From assembly GCA_030248195.1 (NCBI GenBank), contig JASAND010020783.1:50010-114009 (forward strand): a DNA stretch of 64,000 bases, written 5' to 3'. This DNA comes from Trissonchulus latispiculum. Taxonomy: Eukaryota > Nematoda > Enoplea > Enoplida > Ironidae. The position numbers were made by a program, and so were the translations under genes. Position 1 is the first letter of the stretch, and the number at the start of each line of letters is the position of its first letter. Below the pieces are notes generated by a model. That model was not told the origin of the DNA. It did no database searches and saw only the letters and a list, made by a program, of their open reading frames with translations. Positions 9,806-18,577 of this stretch are shown here, piece by piece.

Positions 9806-12800
9806 TCAGCAAAGTTGAGCATTATATTCAATGTCATCAATCAATATAAATTGTTCACGATCGGTCAGGTTTGATCCTTCAAAGTAGATCTGAAATGAAA
9901 GTCAAATAAAGGATTAAAAACGAAATTAAAATTGTTTGAAATCTAATTTTTTTTATCAGGTTCAACTCAGGTTAAATCAAAATGTTTAAAATTTAAAATT
10001 TATAATTGTATTTTTACCTCAAAATCGCTGGCAGATGCAGGTATATTGACATAGGCCGGTCCCGGATCTCCATTGTTGATCAGAGTTGAACAGAAATCCT
10101 GAATTGAACTTCCGCGTTTTCTGGTACAGACTCGCAATTCTGCCAGCCGGCTCACCCAGTACCTAAAACACAAAAATAATAAAGTATCTAAAACCATTTT
10201 GATGATTTTTCCCTATTTTATCTCTGGAGAAATTTTGTACGGTTCAGTTGAAGCTTATAATTCTTCTAGTTACTTTCCAGAGGCTTCTGTAAAATACGCC
10301 TACTTTAACTGTAATTTTGTGTGCGGAATTGAATAAATTAATTTCACCAACCTTTCAGTAGTTTAACTTTCTGCACGTAATTAAATGTAATTACTGTAGT
10401 TACTATAGTTAATTCTCGTCGCATTCTCGCGTCTGTATTCATATTTACATACTTTATATATGTTGTAGCTATGTTGTCCAATTGGCATTGTAGTACAATG
10501 CCAAGAAATTCGGCATAGTAGTAGAAGGGTTGAAAATTTAGGACAACGATTGTTTCAAGGCAGCGATGGACTACTTTTCCAAATATTTCTGGCATAGTAC
10601 TACAATGCTAAGACCTCCTTGGGAACGTAGTACATCGCTTGACCAACAAGAAAGGTCTTACTTTGACGCTGACCCTGATTGTCTAATGCAGCAAATGTTA
10701 AGGGGTCTAACTGTTCTTTCGTATTTCACTAAAACATTTTACTACGTTTCTCCCTTCAGTTTTTCACTATTTTGAGCTTGGTTTTTGATCAATTTTGAGC
10801 ACTTTGCTTCGCGAGGCAGATAGAAAAATAATAACAATTAGTCGATCAAAATTTTTAGAAAACGAAACGCAGTTTTTAAATATTTTCTGAATTTCATGTT
10901 TTTAAATTCCAAACTAAGGATACAAAAAATAAGCAGCAAGAAACTAAAAAGGTGTTAAGAAATTTTCATACTGCAAAACTATAATAATTACCAACAAATT
11001 CAAACTTTTGATGAATTTTACTGCTGTACTGACCTTCCATTGTAACTTTACGGCGATTTTGCTTGTATAATCTGTACTTCTTTATTTCGGAATTTAAAAA
11101 ATTTGAAATTCAGAAAATGTGTAAAATTTGAGTATTTGCGTTTTGTTTTCTGAAGGACACTACAGCGGAATTCAGTAAGATTATGAATTTTGGTAATTAT
11201 TAGGTTTTCAAACTGCCTCTCGAAACAAAGTGCTTCAACGCTGCCCTGAAATGAGCGTTGTACTAGTTTTCCAACGTTGTACTACTATGCCAGATTTCTG
11301 GGCATTGTACTACAATGCCAACTGGACTACTTTGCTACAACACTATGTTACAAATATTTTAACTCAATTTTCCAAAACTTTATTCTGTTTACCGTATTAC
11401 CAAGATTGCGTCGAAAAGCACGAGTCACTCACGTAAAGGATAATTCCCCATTACCGGTCTGGCATCGTACCGGGTCGCTGACCAGCCAGGCTCGATCCCG
11501 AGCCGGTCCGGGAGTGTCCGTATAAAGCGAGGCGTAGGGCTCCACTGAAATATAGTACAGATTGAGTTCAATGCAAAATATTAACCCACATTATGCACAA
11601 AAGAACCCAACAAAAAGCCATGCATGAAAGCAAAGCCCATGTTGAATAAGGGAATTTACCAATTTCCGCTATTTTATTTATTTAGATTCAGCCTTACGAA
11701 TGAGTATTTATCTCAACGGCATGTCTTTCGTATATAGACTAAAAGCACTAAAATCAATCGTTAAGATCTTAATCGCTAGAAAGAATTATTTAGCAATTAT
11801 AAAGCAGGTTTTAAGTTAAATTTTAACACGAAATGGTTCACAAAATGAAGTTACATAAAATTACTAACTACTGACAGTTAGTTTGTTAGTTAGTTTGATC
11901 CGGGGACCTCTCGCCCGTCAAATCATCGTTTTAGCCGACTGTGCAAACACACCTGGAGTGACAGATGTTCCACTGTACTGACGTAGGGCGGTAGAGCCTG
12001 GCCTACCCGTGGCCTTTTCCCAGTTCAATTCGTCACCATTGGCATTATGCCAACGGCACATACTGTCGAAAGAATTGCACTGCAGATCCAGCGGTACTGA
12101 AATCGGACCATTTTGAGCTGAAATTCATTACAGATCAACGAGGCTTTGACTTGAATGGTCAAACTATTTTATATTAATAAAAAAATGTGGAGCATTTTGA
12201 AAATATCCGGCTTTCAAATAATGGTCACATTTTACTAAGTATATACTCATACTAAAATACTGATACTAAGTTGTTCTAATATTTAATATAATTTCACAAT
12301 AAGCTACAGCACAACCTTTTAAAATCATTAATTCCTGGCACTACCATTACCATGTACAAATTGCTATAATTGTGCCATCTTTGTTGCGAGCAAAATTGCA
12401 AATTTAAAATATTCCAACTCAAATTAAATACGAACATTAATGAATATGAATTAACTAACATTACTCTTGCTAACATTAATAATTTTTTATACATAAAATA
12501 AAATAATTTTCTGTACTTACTTGTCGGCAGAGGCCCTGTTGCCACATTTCCACCAAGCAAACCTGAAACACTTCAACTTCAAATTAAAGCTTGCTGGCTT
12601 TGTACATATTAAAAGTTAAAATCTCAACAAGCAAAACTAAAAATTCTAATAGATTTAATTTTTAATTATTGCAAAAAACAACGCACAATGACTGCTTAGA
12701 GCTTGGTTGGTGTACACTGAAGACTGACACGTTAAAATTTTAAAATTTTAACCCTTGGTTTCTAAAAGTAGTTTGAAAACAAACTAATGCTTTTATTTAT

Positions 12801-13193
12801 GCAAGTTAGCTGTTAGCTGTCCAATATGAACTACGGTAACGAAATGTCGTAAGATAAGTAACGTGCACAACCTTTAGTCTATATTGAGTGCAATGTGTCA
12901 TAACATTATCCTGGCAATTTATTAACCTTATTGGTTTACTACTTATTTACTTTATTGATTTTATTATTATGTATTTTAATATTTGTTAGTTAACTACGTA
13001 TTTGCTTTTCTAAAAACAAATGTCAGATCAACCAATCAAATTCGTTTAGTCTAGCTCACTCAATTTAGCAGAGAGTTTGGCATTAATGTGCTTTTAGCAT
13101 CCTACATGCTAATTAACTGACAACTATTAAATTGATTACCTCCCAGACCTCTTGTAGACGTTGTTCCTCCTCCGTTACAAGCCAAAACCGTTC
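9806..13193 (-). CDS. MAM-domain extracellular protein, 3' part of gene (six exons)
   Basis: Minus-strand exons, in transcript order: 13140-13193, 12521-12562, 11953-12117, 11433-11544, 10018-10162 and 9806-9889, ending in TGA at 9806-9808. All borders are AG/GT and all phases agree (1,1,1,2,0). The first two exons encode a Gly/Thr-rich linker. The next four make one complete MAM domain: LQCNSFDSMCRWHN, then a middle exon ending WLVSDPVRCQTGNGELSFT, then YWVSRLAELRVC, then REQFILIDDIEYNAQLC at the very C-terminus. MAM domains are about 160-residue adhesive or dimerising modules of secreted and membrane proteins such as meprin and receptor phosphatases. Here the protein ends with the domain and has no membrane anchor after it. 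The 5' exons are not in view; a 3.7-kb transposon lies just upstream at about 13285-16985. Splice sites were placed by eye; overall coding identity is strong. Confidence 0.8.
10461..11342. repeat. Inverted-repeat element inside a MAM-gene intron
   Basis: Lies in the intron between the exons at 10162 and 11433. The left end begins TGTTGTAGC and the right end finishes GCTACAACA. Inside each end is an inverted copy of about 100 bp with the marks GGCATTGTAGTACAATGCC and CATAGTAGTA/TACTACTATG. A third partial copy of the TGGCATAGTACTACAATGC motif is at about 10588-10608. No reading frame of interest. Confidence 0.55.
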
Positions 13194-13480
13194 CTAAAGC
13201 GAAATTCCGTAATACCAAGAGTCCATAATAGGAACAGCGAAACTCTCAGCCCTTCATATTGTTTTAAGTTTGCCCGACATGACCTACATATTAAGCTCGA
13301 AATCTCGGGGGGTACCACTCACCGTTGTTAACCATGTGTTTACGTAAGTAGATACAAAACCCGGGTCCGACCACAAATCCGGAGCCATTCCTAGTTCAAA
13401 GTGTAGGTGCTCCGGACTACTTCTAGTGCAAAAACGGCACCTGATTTGCCGGAGCCAATAGGCTCCGGAATGACTGCTCT

Positions 13481-13539
13481 AACCGTTTCGACCCCTGCCA
13501 AAGGGTCTCATCAGACGGCTTAAGGCTACCGTTACGGTT
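13481..13539 (-). ncRNA. Hammerhead ribozyme in the left terminal repeat
   Basis: Minus-strand sequence carries the full hammerhead core: CTGATGA, a stem II formed by GACCC and GGGTC around a short loop, then GAAA. Stem III pairs AACCG (13539-13535) with CGGTT (13485-13481). Stem I pairs ACGG with CCGT across a 10-nt loop. The predicted cut follows the UA dinucleotide at 13534-13533. Open ends are on stem III (type III layout). It reads outward from the element. It differs from the right copy only in the stem II loop (TTTGGCA against TTCGGCA), so the fold is preserved. Activity is inferred from the conserved core. Confidence 0.8.
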
Positions 13540-14503
13540 TTTAGCCTCTTTTAATAGTTTTGTACATTTTTTTGTGGGCTATATTTATTTTTTGGACTAT
13601 GCCTCTTTTTGTGGGTTATGCCTCTTTTTGTGGACCATGCCTCTTTTTTGTGGGACCATGCCTTTTTTGTGGGACCATGCCTCTTTTTGTGGGCTATGCC
13701 ATATCTGTTTTTTATTGTCCATTTATTACATAATGTTATAATGTCCATATGCATAACTAGTTACACCATCATCTAATAAATACCGTTTATCATCAAAGGG
13801 GGATAAGCCCTTCTTATTTACATGTACATTATACAATGTATGTTTATCACTTCTTATAAAATTCATAGCACAATACATAGTAGACCCTTCGAAAATAGTA
13901 GAAACATAGTTCTTGAAATGAACCCCCTTTTTTACCACTGACTTTTTAATACCTTTAAGTCGTTTTTTCTCAATCCCATCACATACAATAGCATAATGGG
14001 TCCGTCAATTTTAAACTGGCAGCAGAATGGACGCATCTACTTAGAAATCGTATTCGTGCTTGCGTTTTTTAATGAGATTGAGCCGTACGCTAGTTTTCAG
14101 CACTGCGCATTCTAAATACACTGCGCTTTGCGAAGTTGAGTTTTAAATAGAATGCGCAGCTGTTAGGACTAATATTGTCAAGTCCTCAATAGAAATAGCA
14201 GCTGCTTACATCAAGCTTATATATAGCTTATATAGCTTTTATAGCTTATATAGCTTATAATATATGACCAAAGTACGAATTCTACTTAAAAATGCTAGAC
14301 AAATTTTTAGAAGATGCGATTTGTAAAAGATTGCGCACTGGCAGCACATAAATGCATATGGGGAATATTTCCACGGCTTATATAAAGGCAGCAGTGTGTG
14401 CTTATATGCACACACATGAAGTATATAAGGTACATAGGGTTTTCGTTCGTAGCAGAAGATAAGCTTGCTGACAAATGCCCGTTGCTGTGTGAAAATGTAA
14501 GTT

Positions 14504-14576
14504 GAGGTGGCCTAGTGGTTAAGGCATTGGCTTGCAAATCATCAAGGCTAAAGTAGTGGTTCGATTCCTGAGTGAA
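14504..14576 (+). other. tRNA-like sequence with Pol III boxes (degenerate)
   Basis: Contains an A-box-like TGGCCTAGTGGTTAAGGC and a B-box GGTTCGATTCC spaced as in a tRNA of the Leu/Ser type. Acceptor, anticodon and T stems do not pair properly, so it is not a working tRNA. It lies inside the ribozyme-bearing element and may be a captured Pol III promoter or a SINE remnant. Confidence 0.4.
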
Positions 14577-15648
14577 CATTTTTGCTTGCAAAGTCAGTAA
14601 TTTTGGATAAATGGCACTTACTTAAGCGTGTTGTCAGTATTCATATTAGTGAGTATTGTTGTAAGTATTATACGTATTATACATATACTAGTTTTGTGTT
14701 AGAAAAATGGCAACTATTAGCATACGATAGGAGTAAACTGATCAAATGTTACTTATATACATTTCTCACACAACTTTGAGCCAACGGTATATTAGCTAAA
14801 TGTTATTTACTTGTGGTATTTTGCAATCATTGCAAGCCAGAGGTATATACACAACAGAACAAACTTATTAGCATTGCATACATATACAGCAGCTAAGTAC
14901 ATTTTAAATGTCAATGTAAATGTAGATAACACGAGGACACGTGTGTATTGTATGTGTTTAGCTGGTTACTTACACAATTTAAGTAAGTATTGACAGAATT
15001 CTATGTAATTACTTACCCGATTTTAGGTAAGTAGGGAACACAGTGTTATGACAGTATATACACAAGTGTCATTTATATAACGTATGTGCTGACGTCATCA
15101 ATCAATGTTTGCTCAAGTAAACGCCTGTCGCAATTGGTGATTGTTGTGGGAAACTGGTTAGAACCGGTTCTTGAATCTGCTTAAAGGTTCTGAGCTGTGT
15201 TAATAACTGGTATATAGTGACAGAATACACAATGTTGTATCAGTACTTATAGAAGCGTCAAGCGATTCACGTATGTATTTACGTGTTGCTGTCATTAAGC
15301 ACTGTTTGCGCAATGAAGCATCTGTCGTGGTTGATTGGTGTGGGAAAACTGGTTAGAACCGGTTATTGAATCTGCTAAATGGTTGCGAGAATAACTGGTA
15401 TATAGTGATTGAATACTTACAATAGCCGTGTCAGTACTTACGTTAGTGTGGAATAAGTACTTATGTAATTTGATGTCAATACTTACGCTGTGTGATGTAA
15501 ATACTTACGTTAGTGTGGAATAAGTACTTACGTTATGGGATGTTAATACTTATGTCAGTTGTTAATAAGAACTTAAGTTCTGTACAATAAATAAGACTCT
15601 AAATTAATAAGAAGGCGACCTTGCCTGTTAAAATATACTTAGCTTACC

Positions 15649-16164
15649 ATGTATGAATGTCGAGAATGTTCAAAGACTTACTCTCATCGACAAAGCTTGT
15701 ATAATCACAAGCTTAAAGCTCATAGAGAGTCTGAAGATGAAAGTGAACACAACACTGACAGCAGCACTGACAGTTCCGAGACTGAGAAATTGGGAGACTT
15801 TTGGCAAGAGTTAAAAGATGAAGCTATAGCAAAGCATGAATCAAGATTGAAACGACTTTCTAACGAATATGAAGAAGATGGCTATTCTGCAAGACAAGCA
15901 AATCAGGAGGCTTACGACGATCTTCTACCACGCATCAGACGTACTATCAATAGTTTGCTTCTGAACAGATTTGAACAACTGATTGCTTTCGGAGACGACC
16001 CAATTATAAAGGAGATTATTGAAAAGAAGGATATAATAGTGGAAGATAAAGGAATAGATACATTGGAGGCATATAAGATTGCTATTGAGAAAAATAGGAA
16101 GATAGACGAACATATCCTCCCCACCAATGGAGTTACTATGGAAGAATCTGATGAAGCGGATTAG
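15649..16164 (+). CDS. Element-borne one-finger C2H2 protein (171 aa)
   Basis: The reading frame opens with a single C2H2 zinc finger: Cys4-X2-Cys7-X12-His20-X4-His25. An acidic Ser/Thr/Asp/Glu linker (about residues 28-50) follows, then a helical region beginning GDFWQELKDEA and running to about residue 160. There is no transposase signature. A polyadenylation signal AATAAA lies at 16259-16264, and the right-end hammerhead ribozyme is about 250 nt past the stop on the same strand. A related but frameshifted gene is at 54841-55498; both share the finger, an FWxEL motif, a DDPxI motif and an EAxKxAIEKN motif in the same order. Function is unknown. A DNA-binding role in the element's life cycle is the natural guess, given only that it sits between the inverted repeats. 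Confidence 0.7.
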   Translation: MYECRECSKTYSHRQSLYNHKLKAHRESEDESEHNTDSSTDSSETEKLGDFWQELKDEAIAKHESRLKRLSNEYEEDGYSARQANQEAYDDLLPRIRRTINSLLLNRFEQLIAFGDDPIIKEIIEKKDIIVEDKGIDTLEAYKIAIEKNRKIDEHILPTNGVTMEESDEAD

Positions 16165-16412
16165 TGTTTATAATAATTTGTGTAGTGATAATTTGCTGTA
16201 TGTATATTATGTGAAGGCTTTAGTTATGCTTCTGGACATTATAAAATTGTTATGTAATTTAATAAAAAATAGAAAAGAAACATATAGCTCATGACAACAT
16301 AAAAGCCCACAAAAGAGGCTATCAGCCTAACAAAAAATATCAAAAGAGGCATAGCCCACAAAAGAGACATAGCCCACAAAAAATGTACAAAACTATTAAA
16401 AGAGGCTAAAAA

Positions 16413-16471
16413 AACCGTAACGGTAGCCTTAAGCCGTCTGATGAGACCCTTCGGCAGGGGTCGAAACGGTT
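16413..16471 (+). ncRNA. Hammerhead ribozyme in the right terminal repeat
   Basis: Stem III AACCG (16413-16417) pairs with CGGTT (16467-16471). The cleavage dinucleotide UA is at 16418-16419 with the cut predicted after A16419. Stem I ACGG (16420-16423) pairs with CCGT (16434-16437). The core CTGATGA is 16438-16444, stem II is GACCC/GGGTC over 16445-16462, and the conserved GAAA is 16463-16466. Every invariant hammerhead position is present. It faces outward, downstream of the zinc-finger gene, so read-through transcripts of that gene would contain the active strand. Confidence 0.85.
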
Positions 16472-16628
16472 CTACTGTGATTCACTAGGTTTAGTTTTCA
16501 GGTGCTGGGTAGGCACCTGAAGCTAAGGTGCTTGTTTGTAATAGAAGGGGATCAGGTGCCCCCGAGATTTGAACTGGGAATGGCTCCGGATTTGTGGTCG
16601 GACCCGGGTTTTGTATCTACTTACGTAG

Positions 16629-16938
16629 GTTTGAATTAAAATGCACCTGCTTGGCTAATCGCCTACCTTATGTTAACATTACGTGTATAAGCGCGCCCTC
16701 CACAGATCTCGTGGGAGGGGGTCCCAATTGCGCGTAGAAGAGTTTAGCTTTTCGTTGATTGGTTGATAATTAATAGCAAACGGTAGTTAGAAATCAACGA
16801 ATCAGCGAAGATCGAAACTCTTTCGCAAGCGTCAGCGTGGAAATTGGGACCCTCTCCTCAAGATATCGGGGGGGGGAGGTCCGCTTACACATATGATAAG
16901 ATAGGCGATTAGCTGATCAGATGCGTTTTAGTTCAAAC
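16629..16938. mobile_element. Palindromic MITE inserted in the right terminal repeat
   Basis: Begins GTTTGAATTAAAATGCACCTG and ends CAGATGCGTTTTAGTTCAAAC-like sequence. Arms carry inverted GGCTAATCGCCTA and GGGTCCCAATT motifs around a centre near 16780. The left terminal repeat of the host element lacks this block, which marks its borders: host sequence runs TACGTA on one side and ACATTG on the other. Confidence 0.7.
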
Positions 16939-16999
16939 ACATTGTTACAACGGTAAGTGGTGCCCCCCTGATTTCGACCTTATTGCTTCGAGCATTTCG

Positions 17000-17366
17000 C
17001 AAGCTCAAATCACTAGGAATGGCTTAGTGTCCCAATCTTTGTATTACAGACTCTTGGCAATAATAATATAGTAACAAACAAGTATTGAATTCTTTGCTGA
17101 GTATATAATGCCGTGCACCCACAGTATCAAGGATTAAACACAATTTTACAGCAACTCGGAGTTGTTCTACATATTTCTGAGATATATAGACTGAAATTCT
17201 GGTATTCATTTGCTGAGGTTATCTCGGAGCTAAGACTTAGAGCTTGCCTGTTGTGCTGTCGTACTCCTATCATAATGACAGCCATTATGCAGCACGTTTG
17301 TTTGCAAAAAGTTATACTTATGAAAGTAAATGATTTTAAAAAAGATATCATAATTCTCTAATTGTA
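17000..17366. other. Intergenic, no gene recognised
   Basis: Open frames on both strands over 17113-17361 overlap each other and show no motif or splice context. Nothing supported. Confidence 0.3.
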
Positions 17367-17752
17367 AAAGAAGAAGAGTAGGCCACTAGTCGGCTCCGAA
17401 AAGAATACGCGAATGTTCCCCGGTTTGGTCGTCGACAATTGCACCTCCCAGTTTGGTTTGGAGAGTTATAGTAATCAACAGTTATTCACGTTGCAGAGAC
17501 CCGCTCCCCGTTTGGTGGGGGATAGCGCAAAGGACTACCGTAGCTTAAGATTATTTCCAAAAAGGGGTCGGGTTCGCAAAAAGGGTTCTGAGTCAGCCAA
17601 TCTAAGCTTTTCTTGGAAGACACTTCTCCCCCCAAACGGGGAAGAATTATGCTTGCAGACACCCAAACGGGGGAACATTCGCGTATTGTGGCGGAGCACC
17701 GTTACGCAATGCAATGAAGAGAAGACCTCTAGTGGCTTACTCTTCTCTCTAA
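17367..17752. mobile_element. MITE, family M, copy 2
   Basis: Ends are inverted copies: AGAAGAGTAGGCCACTAGT at the left and CTCTAGTGGCTTACTCTTCT at the right. Just inside are CGCGAATGTTCCCC and GGGGAACATTCGCG. The centre is a series of small GTTTGG/CCAAAC hairpins. Related to the element at 61056-61660 and the fragment at 5040-5300. The frame at 17413-17781 lies inside this repeat and is not considered a gene. Confidence 0.65.
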
Positions 17753-18577
17753 TCCTACTGCAATTATGCATTCTTGGTTAAGGTTTACCTAATGTGGAAA
17801 TAAATGCAAACACTGGAAACATGGCCACGGTCTTGTTTTCAGCGAAAATACAACTGCGACACTGCAAAACTGAAAACTATGAATCTCTGCAACCGAGCAA
17901 ACTTTTTTGGAGTTTGCTGACGTACTTTTGACACAGTTGCTAGAAACACTTATTAGCTTAATCCTAAAACATTAACTTTGAATGTTTTACAGCATCACGT
18001 CTTGTAACCTGACCTTGTCCAAGCTAATTTGAGCTGTACAATAATTTTTACTCACCTAGAATATGAAGGTTTGGGTATGAAAAATCGAACTTAACACTAA
18101 AGCTTCAGTGTTATAAAAATAACTGCATGGCTCAGTATATTCAGAATTTAAAGGTGGTTTTGTAAATCGAAGACTGAATTATATTTTAAATTATCACTTG
18201 TTGATCATTGCAATATAATTAATTAATTAGTTAGTAATCAATTAATATTATTGAAGGGTGGAAAACAGTCACCCTGTGGGTTTGCAGAAGTAAGATGCTC
18301 GACCGCTTCTCTGAAAGTCGGCGGTTCGATCTCCACCCTTTCTCCAATTCTTTCAATCCTGATTGCTACTTTTCACAATGCTATTAACTCCAGTCAGAAA
18401 AATGAAAGACGATTAAAGTATTTTTAGCTTTCATATAAGCAACTAGATCTCATTCTAGTGCCATATTCTAGCACTTTGAGGTGGTACTTATTTTCCATCT
18501 GAGCTGAAATCCAAAATGTAGCTATTAACTCTAGATTTCTACTGTCATAAAAATAACTTACAGCTAACTGCAGGCTG
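17753..18577. other. Upstream region of K2P channel A
   Basis: AT-rich. Contains a 90-nt tRNA-like stretch at 18253-18342 (terminal pairs AAGGGTGG/CCACCCTT and a B-box-like GGTTCGATCTC) that lacks a proper anticodon arm. No promoter element could be identified with confidence. Confidence 0.3.

Larger units (their letters stand above)
13285..16985. mobile_element. Element with long terminal inverted repeats that each carry a hammerhead ribozyme
   Basis: Left (about 13285-13720) and right (about 16300-16985) ends are inverted copies. Both contain, from outside inward: a CTCGGGGGG/CAGGGGGG stretch; GTAGATACAAAACCCGGGTC; a region with AATCCGGAGCCATTCC; a hammerhead ribozyme; TTTTAATAGTTTTGTACA; and tandem TTTGTGGGCTATGCCTC-type subrepeats. 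The right repeat is interrupted by a palindromic MITE at 16629-16938. The interior holds one clear gene, the zinc-finger ORF at 15649-16164, a duplicated block at about 15110-15430 (AGAACCGGTT twice) and many ACTTACGT-type repeats. No transposase, integrase or polymerase was recognised. The outer ends and target duplication are not precisely defined. Confidence 0.7.

Noticed and set aside
18253..18342. Possible long-armed tRNA (90 nt, 8-bp terminal stem, B-box-like sequence)
   Set aside because: No acceptable anticodon arm or A box; treated as a degenerate tRNA-like sequence.
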